64,000 nucleotides of DNA, taken from the NCBI RefSeq assembly GCF_020497125.1, contig NC_059075.1:58299321-58363320 (forward strand), written 5' to 3'. The position numbers and the translations under genes were made by a program. This DNA comes from Mauremys mutica. Lineage: Eukaryota; Chordata; Testudines; Geoemydidae. The notes below the pieces were generated by a model, which saw only the letters and a program-made list of their open reading frames with translations, was not told where the DNA came from and did not search any database. Below, piece by piece: positions 35,001-46,267 of this stretch. Each line of letters begins with the position of its first letter. The first letter of the stretch is position 1.

Positions 35001-38000
35001 TTTGAAATACCATGGGAACACTAGATCTGTGTTTCTGCTGTGTAAATGAATCCCTAAGGTAACAGAAAATCTTCTGAAAAATGTAAATGAAATATTTGAA
35101 ATACAATTATTAGACCCTGTCTCCCCGCTAAAAGCCACATGTAACTTTTTTATTGAAATGATTTTTTTCTTTTTAAATGCAATTTTTCTTTAGCAATATA
35201 CCAGAAAATTGAGGTGTGATCATTGGAGGTTTTTGGGACAAGGAAACCTGCGATTTAAGTTTTAAAAATGTTTCCGAAGCACACCCAGAAGTTACAAGAG
35301 CCATACTGAATTTGGAAATGGATGAAGTTCCATTATACTTGCAGTATTTAGTAACAAATTTGTTACTATGTGGCTCAGGATTTGGGATGCTGGGATACCC
35401 CCATGGAAATATTGATACCTCCAAACTTGGATGTACTTGACCGACCCTGGGGAGAAGCTCACTTAGAAAACAAATATTCAGATCCTATGATGAGGTCCAC
35501 TGAAATGCCTATGAATAAAAGAAAATGGAGATATTTGGCAATAGCCCTTTCACTTTACAGTGTCAGCAATGGTGTATCTCTTGCTATCATTCCCAGAGTT
35601 CTGCTCAGAGAGAGAGAGAGAAGGGCCAATCCTGCTCTCATTGAAGATCATGACAACTTTTTCAAATGCCTCTAAAGAGAGTGGGCTTAGACTCTAGCGC
35701 TTCTGGGATTTACATCACAATAAGACACTGAATGGGCATTGCACATATATAAATACTGGGTACTGAAATACCTGCACATCCTTAGCTCAGGATTAGAAGA
35801 AATAATCACTTGTGATGTCTGTCTGTATACACCTCACAAGAAGTCTGTGCCAGAGCTAGGAATACAACACAGATCTCAGATCTAGTCCTGTTCCTTACAT
35901 GTAAGACCATCTTTGTTTTCCCTGAAATCCTTTTTGGTAGGCTCAGCAGCTAGGTCAATGCGTTCCACTTTCCCAGCATCATGTGTTTGTTTATAAGCTC
36001 TTCTGAGCCTGGGCAGTACCTTTAATGTGTAAAGCTCACATGTTGTAAACATTAAAGTGTTTGTAAAAGATCATGCAATTGGGCCATGATCATGAGTAAG
36101 GCCTCTTTGGGACTAGTGCAATACAAATAATCATCACCATTATACTGGCCACTGAATTGCCCAGGAGACTGAACTATTCTCTTGGTTATAGTGATGGTTC
36201 TTCCAGAGTAAAATTGAAGCACATTATTAGGTATGGGGAATCTCTCACTGCCACTACTGGACAGAGGCTTTCTCCAGGGCTGTTGTGCCAGCATATTTTC
36301 CCAGCTCTACATGAAATTCATTTTCAACATTACTTGTCATACCCAAGCTGACAATTTAAAGACACCATCGTGAAGAGAGCTGCCTTTCACAGTTACATTA
36401 AATAACCCAAAGCTTGTATTTATTTTATGGATTTATTCCTATTGAACCATGTAATCGCCTGCATAACAGTGTTATTTCAGTAGCATCCAAAATGTGCTAT
36501 GTGCTCCGCAGACATAAGTAAATATGGCCTCAAGGAGCTTATAAACTAGCAATTGTTAGACTACATGTGAAATTTTGTCTTCCACGGGGAGTTGCTAAAA
36601 TCCTCAGTTAATCAAATGATCTGATTGTTTTGGACAGAGGTTGCTGGATGAATTGTAATCAATGAGATAGTCACAACTTTCCAGGGGGGAAAAATGTGGT
36701 GTTGAAAAGGAGGCAAGTGTGAGACATAGAACATATAAGCATTGTAACACTCTCATCACCTGGGCATTGGAAGGGATAGTCTATTTTTTCCCTCTCAGCA
36801 TTGTACATTTGCTTTGAAAAACACGCCAAAAGGTGGGAATAAATTCTGTCCCTTCTTCGCAAGTGCTGAGGGTCCTCTTTCATGAGACCCAATATGATTC
36901 TGCTCTGAGTACACATAGGGACAAAGATTTGGGTCACCTGCACAAGCCACAGCGGAGGTATACTACTGAGGTGTTGTTGGAGAGGGAACGAGATCTAGTG
37001 ATTTGATATAGGGAGTTGGAGTCAAGAACATTTGCGTTCTTGATGCTCCATTACATACATTGGGCAGGTCATTTGGTCTTGCTTCTGATTTTACACTGCT
37101 TTACAGCACTGTAATTCTATTACTGACTTCAGTGCAGTTACTCCTGGTTTACACTAGAGAAATTGGAATCATGATCAAGTGCTCTGTATCTGTTTCTCCA
37201 TGTGCAATATTGGAATGTTAATACTAGAAGTAGGCTTGGAGTCATGTCTGAATATGCCAAACTCTAGGAATGAATCTAAACTTTGTAGCACAGATGTAAC
37301 TCTAATTAGGACTGACTTCCTTTTAGCACCTGAGTGTTGTAGTTGGTATTAATTAATCTTTCCCAGACTCTTTGAGGCTGTAAAGTTCTATATGCCAGAA
37401 GTATTGTACTAGCTAAAATGAATTGTATCCCCAAGGCACCTTCAGTCAACATCATTCCTTTTCTAATTGATTTTATGGAACTGCTGTGAAAACATGTTGT
37501 TTTCTGTGAGTGTCTCAGACACAAAAAGCAGCAGGATTGGCATCCATACATTCCATGCCAGGGATTGTGGCCTTTTCCAATAACTAGGTTACATTGTGTT
37601 TGTAGTTTTAGAAGTTAATATATAGAATAAATGATAGACCCTGAAGTACAAAGACCTATATATACTGTACATTGAGTGTTCTAATGACATCATAATTAGC
37701 TACGAGAGCAAAGTTCAAGGTCTTTTTGTTGTCACCAGAACCTCATATGATTATAGTCTTGTTCAGTCTCTTCCTGTTTCATGTGTTCTTTTTTTTTTCC
37801 TTTTTTTAAAAAATATAATACATGGATCTGGTTAGCAATTTTAGTGGAAAACAGTTTTCTAATAGAGAAATATTGTGTTACAACTAAACATTCTAACTAT
37901 ATTATCTCTTTTTATAGAAAAGATTAACTAATCCTAATAGAAATCAAATGTACTTAACTGAATATGACAGTTCTGTCTACAAGGAATTAGTGTCTCAACA

Positions 38001-40049
38001 TGGTCCCTTGTGTGGCCCAGTCCCACTGACTTCAGAGGAAGTCTGGGGTATGCAAGGACTGCAAGTATCAGGAGTCAGAGTCAGATTCAGCCCCTACCTC
38101 CTCTTCTTCTTTTTGCCCCAGCAGTGGAACTGGTATTGTTCTATTATGCAAAGGAAAGATGACTAGATTTGGGAAGCTTGACACGAGGTTATGTACTTAA
38201 TGCATGGTGTAGAGCCAGGTCTTTGAACACCCCCTGTGTACAAGGGGCTGATGGGGGCAAGGCACAGGCCAGATGGATGTGCAGAGCTCAAGGCAGAAGA
38301 GATTCAGGTCATTGGGTCGAAGCAGCCATCATGGAGCAGATCTGTTGCTGGGGATGCTGGTTCCCTGGATTTGGTCTTTAATGAGCATGTCTACACGTTT
38401 ATAGTTCAAAGGCATCAGACTACCTCTGGGAAATACAAAGCGCTTATAATGTCACAGCTAACTCTTTTTGACCTATGCTTGCAATTCAAGTTGCTAACAT
38501 TGATTTTAAAGAAGGATTTGTAGAATGTTCCTCATTTCACTGTGTAAAAGCGTTTCAATTTTTGGACCCCTCCCTTGTCAAACTTGCAAATATCTTCAGT
38601 GCACCAAAGCAACTGTTTGATTCTCCTTCCTGGAAAGGAATCCCTGCAATGACTTAACTCATTCATTTTATGCCTATCCCACCTTCTATCAACCAACTTG
38701 TGAGTGAGTTTTGTGTTTCGGATTACTGGAAGCCTTACATTTAATACACTCAGAACAAAAAGTTAGAGAAGGAAAGACCTACTAAGTCCTGTATTCTAGC
38801 CTACTTCCAGTGCAGAATGTTTCTTATAGCACATTTTCTAGTGCCCTTTCCTATCTCACTGTCAATGTAAAGAGAGAGCATTTTTACCAGATACATCCCA
38901 AATAGTTCACCAGATTTCAATACAACTGAGTCCAAAACCTTATTTGTGACTTGGCCTTGAACCTGAGCCCCAAATTATAGTCTGTGCCTAATCCGGTGCC
39001 AGCTATGAAGACTCATCTCTTTGACCAATTTCTACTGCATATATGGACATGAGGAGAGTAATTGTTGGTCAGTTATAATGGTCTGAGTTTCAGATCAGTA
39101 GCTGAATGACAGACACATGCCCACACTGCAAACAATCCAAAATTTAGGCATGAAAGCAAATTATCAAGCCCAGCTTCTGCACTACATGTTTGAGATACTG
39201 TGAACACTTAAAAGTTCATTCTGGCTTTAAAGATAGTACTGGTTCCTGTGTTGTATTCCCCATTGAAGTACATGACACATGGCTGGAATCAGTAATATCT
39301 CTAATACTGGAATGAACTTCTTAATTGTGCCCACTTTAAAATGTGCCCACTGTTTTACCCTAACAAATGTAAGAACTGCACCCCATCTTTTCCAATCTTT
39401 TAAACATCCATTTCATGTTTATTTTAACTTTACACTCTCCTTGTAATACCTGCTGCTTTGTGCCCTGAGTGACTCATGATTCTGAAAGACAGAGGAACCT
39501 GCCTAATGCTGTATGCACATTTAAAAAAACAACACGTGATTTTAGCAGGCAGACTTATAAAAAACAGCAGCCTGAGTGTAATTATCACCTCTTGTCCTTT
39601 GCCTTCTATGTTTCCACTTTTGTGAGATGGGAGACTAGAAAGAAGAATTGTACTGAGGACCAAAGCTGTGAGTGCCACTGTCAAAACAGGTTACGAATTT
39701 GAGATGTGAAATGGAACATAAGAGCTACAGTCAGAGTCTACCAAAAATTGCTCTTTTTTTGTCTCTTTCATTAGGCTCAAAACTGCCACTGTGAGTCCTG
39801 CAGGTATCCATTCTCTTCCATAGTATTGAAAACTGAGACTAGTGGAGATCATGCCTAATGAGACTGCATGGATTTAGAAGGGAGAGGTGATATCATTTTA
39901 ACAGAGAAGTGGAAAACCACCAATTGCATGGGAGCTAGAAGTGTTCCAGTATTTTAAATCTTTCTTCTTATTATTTATCTTACCATGATTTAGTTATCCA
40001 TTCAGGGAGGGTAATATCCCAGAGGTACACTGAGGGGCACATCTCTGTG

Positions 40050-40143
40050 ATAGCAGCAAAGAGTCCGGTGGCACCTTATAGACTAACAGACGTTTTAGAG
40101 CATGAGCTTTAGTGGGTGAATACCCACTTCGTCGGATGCAAGT
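40050..40143 (+). repeat. Retroposon fragment of the palindrome family
   Basis: Carries agcagcaaagagtccggtgg through gtgggtgaatacccacttcg and cggatgcaagta, a single uninverted copy of the unit in the palindromes at 23.8 and 31.5 kb. Confidence 0.7.
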
Positions 40144-40425
40144 ACTCTGTGATATTACCCTTACTGAATGGTTAGCTTGATCAAAAGGGTAGTTAAAAGA
40201 AATCAGGCAGGAAAGGTTAAACAATGGCCTGGATAAGGAACATTCCTTCAAACAATAGGATCTGCCCTTCTCTGGCTCTGTGTATCTTTCGGAAAAATAA
40301 TTCATGCTTTGTTTTGGGGAGCTGCTTCTGTGGTCACTGTGCATTGTTCCTGTCCACAAGCTCCCGAATCAGAAATCTTGTGGGTGCCAAGGCCATTGGG
40401 CTTGCTAAGCAAAGAGGTTGGAAAC

Positions 40426-40692
40426 CAGGCAGCGACAGCTCCAGGCACCAGCGCTCCAAGCGCGGGCCTGGGGTGGCAAGTCGCGGTGGGCGCCCTGCTG
40501 GTTCTTGCGAGGGCGGCAGTCAGGCAGCCTTCAGCGGCTTGCCTGTGGGAGGTCCACCGGTCCCGTGGATTTGGTGGCAATTCGGCGGTGGGTACACTGA
40601 AGCCGCAGGACTGGCGGACCTCCCACAGGCAAGCCGCCAAAGGCGGCCTGCCTGTCGTGCTTGGGGCGGCAAAAAAGCTAGAGCCGCCCCTG
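40426..40692. mobile_element. GC-rich hAT-like MITE, second copy
   Basis: The same family as 29377-29689: shared ctccaggcaccagc at the left, gcttggggcggcaaaaaa and gagccgcccctg at the right. The left terminus is altered (caggcagcgacag) and no target duplication is seen. Several frames up to 179 codons cross it but follow GC content, not a protein family. Confidence 0.6.
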
Positions 40693-41609
40693 CAACCAGG
40701 GGCGGTGTAACCCAGAGACCCAGTAAGAGGGTGGTTGGATTGCTAGGTCCCACCCCAAAGTGAAGTGCAGTCAGGGGCCTGAAAGGGTCTACTTGTGGGC
40801 CTCAGAAAGGGCAGCCCACCCAAGGATTGTGATATCCTGTCTAAAACAATCGCTTGTTTGAGATAAAATGGAACCCAGATGTGCAATAATCGCTGGTTTT
40901 TCTAAACAAAATCCAGACTGAGGTTTGGTAAACCAAAGCCACACTCTGTTTTGCCCATCTTTATTTGGAATGGCCAATAAAATGAAATAAGCCAAACTCA
41001 GAACTGTTTTTGAGCAACTGCTTCACCTTTCCCTAAGCCACAGTGGTTTGAATTAAATGAAACCTGAATCCACAACCACCTCAGCTTTGGGTTTGGTTTT
41101 GTAAAACCCAAACCCAACCCAAATCACTATTAAAATCACTGCCAAGAAGGCACTGCTTTTGTTTTATTATTGCATAAGTACTGCTGCACTACACAGTACC
41201 AATTTCAGCAATTTGTCTTACAGCAGTATATTTAGAATGTCTGTTACTCTGATGGGGGGAAAAAGTTCATCCTACTGTTGGCAAGTGTCATCATAGCCTA
41301 AGATTTAGATGAAGAGTACAAGATGAAGTATAGCATACTCATGTTTCAAATCATGGTACTGAAATTAAATGCGTTCATGATTTATGATAAACATTCCCTG
41401 AGGAAATAGTAAGTACAAGTCCACATGTCAGAAAGTGATACTGTAACAGGATATCTTCCTCCACTAGGTAGAAGAGCATTGTTAACCACTAGACCACATG
41501 TCTGTGAAGTAATCTTTGTAAAGATTCTAATACCTTACCTATTATATGGTACCGTATCTATTCTAGCTGAATGAGAAAAGGGGTGGACACCATTTTCTCA
41601 CCTTTCTTA

Positions 41610-41830
41610 GGCCTGGTCTACACTAGGACTTTAAGTCGAATTTAGCAGCGTTAATTCGAACTAACCGCTCAACCGTCCACACCAGGAAGCCATTTAATTC
41701 GAACTAGAGGGCTCTTTAGTTCGAATTTGGTACTCCACCCCGACAGGTGGAGTAGCGCTAAATTCGACATGGCTAGCTCGAATTACGCTAGGTGTGGATG
41801 CTAATCGAACTTAGTAGCTCCGGGAGCTAT
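41610..41830 (+). promoter_or_regulatory. Left terminal and subterminal repeat region
   Basis: Contains seven TCGA cores (most as TTCGAA or TTCGAC) between 41636 and 41817, mirrored at the right end. Also shares ggagctatcccacactgcac with the inverted right end (about 46240-46265). These are likely binding sites for the Myb protein or transposase and the probable promoter region of the Myb gene; no TATA box is evident. Confidence 0.5.
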
Positions 41831-41918
41831 CCCACACTGCACCACTCTGTTGACGCTCTGGACAGCAGTCCGAGCTTGGATGCTCTGACCAGCCACACAG
41901 GAAACGACCCGGGAAAAT

Positions 41919-42576
41919 TTGAATTCCTTTTCCTGTCTGGGCACTTTGAATCTGACGTCCTGGTTGGACATCGGGGCGAGCTCCGCAGCACCTGCAACGA
42001 TGCAGAGCTCTCCAGCAGAGGAGTCCGGGCAATCCAAGAATAGAAAGAGGTCCCCAGCATGGACTGACCGGGAAGTCATGGATCTGATCGCTGTGTGGGG
42101 CGAGGAGTCTGTGCTCTCGGAGCTGCGCTCCAGCAAGCGGAATGCAAAGACCTTCGAGAAGGTCTCCAAAGCCATGATAGACAAAGGATACAGCCGGGAT
42201 GCGATGCAGTGCCGCGTGAAAGTCAAGGACCTGAGACAAGGTTACCAAAAAGTCAGAGCGGCAAACGGACGCTCCGGAGCACAGCCCCAGACATGCCGCT
42301 TCTACGAGGCACTGCATGCCATTCTCGGTGGGTCTGCCACCACTGCCCCACCAGTGACCGTGGACTCTGAGGATGGCATAGTGTACCTGGACAGTTCCTC
42401 GGCGATGTTCGCCGATGGGGAAGATGAGGAAGGGTTTGTGGAGGACGGCGCAGGCGACAGCGAACACAATACCGCTTGCCCTGACAGCCAGGATCTCTTC
42501 ATCACCCTCACAGAGATCCCCTACCAACCGTCCCCGCCCGTTAACCCGGACTCAGAATCAGGGGAAGGATCAGGCG
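41919..42576 (+). CDS. Harbinger Myb/SANT-like DNA-binding protein, exon 1
   Basis: In Harbinger systems the Myb-like protein binds the element ends and recruits or imports the transposase. Residues about 41-141 form a Myb/SANT-like domain of the trihelix type: RKRSPAWTDREVMDLIAVWG, then SKRNAKTFEKVSKAM, YSRDAMQCRVKVKDLRQGYQ and TCRFYEALHAILGG, with tryptophan and aromatic residues spaced as in that fold. An acidic, serine-rich stretch follows (DGEDEEGFVED). An alternative start is the ATG at 42000 (residue 28), nearer the domain. The exon ends at GGCG|GTAAGT in phase 1. The same donor is conserved in the second copy. Confidence 0.88.
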
Positions 42577-42600
42577 GTAAGTGCTATAAACATGGAAACA

Positions 42601-42606
42601 TTTATT
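42601..42606 (-). terminator. Polyadenylation signal for the antisense ORF
   Basis: TTTATT on + (AATAAA on -), 60 bases past the stop of the 42666-42968 ORF; the equivalent is conserved in the second copy at 62512-62517. Confidence 0.5.
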
Positions 42607-42665
42607 TTTTAAAAAACAGGTATAGAAAAAATAGAAATACTATATAAAAAATTTTAAATGTCAAA

Positions 42666-42968
42666 CTATATAAATAGTAGGTCCACACATATACGGATTG
42701 AACAATAATCCTCTTGGGACAGTTCAACAAAGCTCTCAGAGAGCTGCTCGAAAAGCCTCCGCAGGAGGTTCCTGGGGAGAGGTGCCTTATTGGGTGCTCC
42801 GTGGAAGCACACTCTTCCGCGCCAGGACATCCTAATGTAGAGAGGAATCATCGCCTCCACCAGCATTGCTGCATATGGTCCTGGTCTGTGCAGGGCTTCC
42901 CTTAGCATCCGCTCTCTCTGACTCCGAGTGACCCGCCTCAGGGTGATGTCGTTCTGGACAGGCTGCAT
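42666..42968 (-). CDS. Possible third Harbinger gene: 100-residue ORF antisense in the Myb intron
   Basis: I do not recognise this protein. It starts MQPVQNDITLRRVTRSQRER and has a conserved core GPYAAMLVEAM...RGRVCFHGAPNKAPLPRNLL, probably helical and basic. The second element has a collinear 100-codon ORF at 62540-62842 with about 80% identical residues; most replacements are conservative (I/L, K/R, D/E, S/T, V/I) and within the best aligned part (residues 8-66) I count more synonymous than non-synonymous changes by eye. In both copies TAG directly precedes the ATG (possible splice acceptor) and AATAAA (minus strand) lies about 60 bases after the stop. This supports a real protein under selection; the function is unknown. 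Confidence 0.68.
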   Translation of the reverse strand: MQPVQNDITLRRVTRSQRERMLREALHRPGPYAAMLVEAMIPLYIRMSWRGRVCFHGAPNKAPLPRNLLRRLFEQLSESFVELSQEDYCSIRICVDLLFI

Positions 42969-43208
42969 CTAAGTAGGGCAATTAGTGTATTGTTACTATT
43001 GTTAATGGTTTAAAATTAGGTTGCATAACAATGACCCTCGCTTAACAGCCACGTGCTGGAGGCCACAGAGAACAAGCATACATTGATCTTTCCCGTGCAC
43101 TGGCGGGAGGGGCTGGAAAAGGCTCAGCCTTTCTGCTTTCCAGATTGCCTTTAGCAGGAGAGCACAGCTATCCACTAACTGATAAGCATTATCTACTTTA
43201 AGGCTTAC
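42969..43208 (-). other. Candidate minus-strand intron upstream of the antisense ORF (240 bp)
   Basis: On the minus strand a donor-like CCTG|GTAAGCC (GT at 43208-43207) and an acceptor-like CCTACTTAG directly before the ATG enclose 240 bp. The second copy preserves both sites at the same spacing (63082-62843). The 5' exon would be non-coding in the ORF frame (it has a TAG in that frame in the second copy). Confidence 0.4.
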
Positions 43209-43433
43209 CAGGACTGTCTGCAAGACGGATTCAGCTGTCTCTCCCTGCTTGTCCGCTCTCCTGTGCAATGGCGCCGCCAATGAGAGCGTATTCCGAAATC
43301 TCGAACTTGTCCTGAGATCTCGTGGAACTTGGTGCCCTGTATGGTCTTGTTCAGAGAAACTGACTAGACTGTGTTCACTGTTCGCAAACATGTATCTGTT
43401 GAAGGAAATCACTTACTGTTTCCCATCACACAG

Positions 43434-43870
43434 CTTCTGCTCTTTCCCGGACTGCCCCGGCATCCCCCTCGCAGAGGCTGGCTCAGATTAGGCGGCGAAA
43501 GAAAAAGACTCGGGACGAGATGTTCGCGGAACTGATGGCCTGCTCCAGAGCCGAGGCGGCCCAGCAGAGCCAGTGGAGGGAGACCCTCTCTCAGCAGCAG
43601 CGCTCACACAGCGAACGGGAGGACAGGTGGTGGCAGGAAGACCAGCAGGCGACTCAAACGCTGCTTGGGCTAATGAGGGAGCAAACGGACACGCTCCGGC
43701 GCCTTGTTGATGTTCTGCAGGACCGCAGGCAGGAGGAGAGAGCCCCCCTGCACTGTATCTGCAACCACCCTCCAACGCCAAGAAGTCCTGTCCCCCCCTC
43801 ACCGAAAATTACAAGACGGAGGGGTGGTAGGGTCCGTGAGAACTGTCACTGCACCACAGCTGAGCGCTAA
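43434..43870 (+). CDS. Harbinger Myb/SANT-like protein, exon 2
   Basis: The acceptor is tttcccatcacacag; the split codon G|CT gives Ala and the frame then runs 144 codons to TAA 43868-43870. It begins SALSRTAPASPSQRLAQIRR and includes a strongly basic RRRKKKTRDE likely to be a nuclear localisation signal. A glutamine- and arginine-rich, probably coiled-coil helix follows (RAEAAQQSQWRETLSQQQ through LMREQTDTLRRLVDVLQD). Joined to exon 1 the protein is 364 residues from ATG 41919 or 337 from ATG 42000. AATAAA follows at 43972-43977. The second copy has the same junction and helix but a different C-terminal tail. Confidence 0.85.
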
Positions 43871-43877
43871 TGTACCA

Positions 43878-44615
43878 CACACCTCTGACGCTATAACTGT
43901 GTAGAAGCGCTTCCCTTACAGGATCACCCAGTCCCAAATCCAAGTTTCATCACCCCACTATGTAGTAGATTAATAAAAGCTGTTTGCTGTTGTTCACTCT
44001 TTCCGTCACGTCTTTTGTGTCAGAAGACTGTGTATGTGGGGGGGGCAGGGGATTTATAATTGCACGGGATAGCCTACATTAGCAGGGTGCAGACTATCGG
44101 GGGAAGGATCAACTGCAGGGCACACACAGACTGCAGTCAGTAGTCACCAGGGTCACTCTGTGTGGTGTATGCTGCCCCGGGTCATTCTGTGATGTGTACG
44201 CTTGTCCACGGTCCTAGCGCCTGCCACCCCCTAATGTTAAGGCATGCTGCCCTTACCATGCACTTCCACCGTAGGCGCGATCCTCTCCGCTGCCCTGAGC
44301 CCCAACAAGAGCCCTCATCCACGGACAGATACTCACCCTTCCCCCACACCCCTCACCCCTTCCTACGCCCAAACCCACAGCCCAGAGCCTGCATCCAAAT
44401 CCCTATCCAAAGACGGCACCACTCGCCCCTTCCTGCAAACCCACCCCTACATGCACAACCACTTGAAACCGTCCCCCACCCCAGAGACCTATGTAGGAAC
44501 AGGAGGCTGTCCGTTCTGTATTGTACAAGCGGTCTGTACATCAGTGCACACCGTACCCAGCACAGTATGCGTCCATGTTTCAAACCCTGAACAGAAATGC
44601 AAAGTAAAAGAAAGA
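43878..44615. other. Spacer between convergent Myb and transposase genes
   Basis: It contains the Myb polyA signal, a G-run (about 44038-44046) and a C-rich stretch with open + frames at 44162-44642. These frames have low complexity (P, H, T, S), no homology I can see, and I regard them as non-coding. The second copy shares the sequence at the beginning of this spacer. Confidence 0.5.
43972..43977 (+). terminator. Polyadenylation signal of the Myb-like gene
   Basis: AATAAA about 100 bases after the stop codon at 43870. Confidence 0.6.
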
Positions 44616-44621
44616 TTTATT
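44616..44621 (-). terminator. Polyadenylation signal of the transposase gene
   Basis: TTTATT on + (AATAAA on -), about 145 bases after the transposase stop. Confidence 0.55.
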
Positions 44622-44765
44622 AACAATAACTGTTCCGTTTAATTTGTTTTAAAACGTGTTTTGGAAGTGGGGGAAACTTGGAGAATGGGGTATGTAACCG
44701 CAGATCTCACTCAACACATAGAGACACAGGCCCAGGATCAGCTTCTCTTAAAATCAAGTGGAGAA

Positions 44766-46112
44766 TCATAGGTTACCCTGCTCTCCGAGGAAACTTGCTT
44801 TCAAAGCCTCCCGGATACACAGCGCTTCCCGCTGGGATATTCTTTCGGCACGGGTGTCTGGCTGAGCATAAACAGCAGCCAGGCGATTTGCCTCAACCTC
44901 CCATCCGGCCAAAAAGGTCTCGCCCTTGCTCTCACAGACATTGTGGAGCACACAGCAAGCAGCAATAACTACGGGGATATTCTTTTCGCTGATGTCCGAG
45001 CGAGTCAGTAAGCTCCGCCACCTCCCCTTAAGACGTCCGAAAGCACACTCCACCACCATTCTGCACTTGCTCAGCCGGTAGTTGAAGAGTTCCTTCTCAC
45101 TGTCCAAGGCGCCTGTATAGGGCTTCATGAGCCAGGGCATTAGCGGGTAGGCTGGGTCCCCGAGGATCACTGTAGGCATCTGCACATCCCCAACCGTTAT
45201 TTTGTGGTCCGGGAAGAAAGTTCCTGCCTGGAGGCGTCTAAACAGACCAGAGTTCCTGAACACACGCGCGTCATGAACCTTGCCCGCCCACCCGACGAAG
45301 ATGTTGGTAAAACATCCCCTATGGTCCACCAGTGCTTGCAGCACCATTGAAAAGTAGCCCTTTCGGTTAATATACTGGCTGACCTGGTGGGCTGGTGCCA
45401 GGATAGGGATGTGAGTCCCATCTATAGCCCCACCGCAGTTTGGGAATCCCATCGCGGCGAAGCCATCTATGACGACCTGGACGTTTCCCAGAGTCACTAC
45501 CTTTGAGAGCAGTTGCTCAACGATTGCGTGGGCTACTTGAATCACAGCAACCCCCACGGTAGATTTGCCCACGCCAAAGTGGTTCGCTACTGACCGGTAG
45601 CTGTCTGGCGTTGCAAGTTTCCAAAGGGCTATGGCCACTCGCTTCTGCACACTCAGGGCTGCTCGCATCCGTGTGTCCTGGCACTTCAGGGCAGGGGCCA
45701 GCAAGTCACAGAGTTCAAGGAAAGTGCCCTTACGCATCCTGAAGTTTCGCAGCCACTGTGATTCATCCCAGACCTGCAGCACTATGCGGTCCCACCAGTC
45801 CGTGCTTGTTTCCCGGGCCCAGAATCGCCGTTCCACACCATGAACTTGACCCATTGCCACCATGATCTCCACTGCGCGGCGTACCCTGCTTTCTGAGAGG
45901 TCTGCGCCACTCTCCTCACCGTGGTGCCGGAGCTTCCTCGCCCGATTTCTCATCAGCTGACTGTGGAAGAGGTGGACGATAAGGTGCGAGGAGTTGACAA
46001 CGGCCATAAGTGCAGCGATGATCGCAGCGGGCTCCATGCTCGCAGTGCTGTGGCGTCCGCGGTGTAACCGACCAGAAAAGTGCGCGAACAGATTTCCCGC
46101 CGGCGCTTTCAT
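44766..46112 (-). CDS. PIF/Harbinger DDE transposase (HARBI1-like), intact
   Basis: A DDE-superfamily endonuclease that excises and integrates the element at TTA/TAA sites, normally with the Myb-like partner. The ORF is 448 codons, or 423 from the second ATG at 46037 (residue 26), which may be the true start since HARBI1 is about 350 residues. A helix-turn-helix region spans about 153-195 (VQKRVAIALWKLATPDSY, HFGVGKSTVG). The DDE_Tnp_4-type domain begins at GGAIDGTHI (D231) and continues through GKVHDARVF (D281), ILGDPAYPLMPWL (D319) and RMVVECAFGRLKGRWR (E355); D231, D281 or D319, and E355 are the likely catalytic acids. No stop or frameshift, so it could be active. The paired gene in the second copy lies beyond the window. 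Confidence 0.93.
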   Translation of the reverse strand: MKAPAGNLFAHFSGRLHRGRHSTASMEPAAIIAALMAVVNSSHLIVHLFHSQLMRNRARKLRHHGEESGADLSESRVRRAVEIMVAMGQVHGVERRFWARETSTDWWDRIVLQVWDESQWLRNFRMRKGTFLELCDLLAPALKCQDTRMRAALSVQKRVAIALWKLATPDSYRSVANHFGVGKSTVGVAVIQVAHAIVEQLLSKVVTLGNVQVVIDGFAAMGFPNCGGAIDGTHIPILAPAHQVSQYINRKGYFSMVLQALVDHRGCFTNIFVGWAGKVHDARVFRNSGLFRRLQAGTFFPDHKITVGDVQMPTVILGDPAYPLMPWLMKPYTGALDSEKELFNYRLSKCRMVVECAFGRLKGRWRSLLTRSDISEKNIPVVIAACCVLHNVCESKGETFLAGWEVEANRLAAVYAQPDTRAERISQREALCIREALKASFLGEQGNL

Positions 46113-46267
46113 GGAGGGAGGGCGTGATTGACGGTTCGATGACGACAGTTACCCAAAACCACCCTCGACACATTTTTTCCCCCAGCAGGCATTGGGAGCT
46201 CTACCCAGCATTCCAATGGGCAGCGGGGACTGCGGGAACTGTGGGATAGCTTCCCACAGTGCACCGC

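Noticed and set aside
35190..35280. T-rich acceptor-like sequence ending ttctttag
   Set aside because: No matching donor, and frames are not compatible with exons 5 and 6.
40224..40763. 179-codon + frame
   Set aside because: Runs through a GC-rich MITE; the related MITE at 29.4 kb has open frames for the same compositional reason.
41811..42527. 238-codon minus-strand frame opposite Myb exon 1
   Set aside because: Shadow of the Myb coding frame; the second copy preserves only parts of it, and the plus frame explains the conservation.
43209..43320. Coding 5' exon for the antisense ORF
   Set aside because: One frame reads similarly in the two copies (QDKFE, then GQAG) but the first copy has a TGA, and its exit phase does not fit the 100-codon ORF; similarity is no better than expected from the DNA identity.
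44162..44642. Overlapping 142- and 132-codon + frames in the Harbinger spacer
   Set aside because: C-rich sequence produces proline/histidine/threonine-rich frames; the region lies between two convergent polyA signals and has no conserved counterpart I can see.
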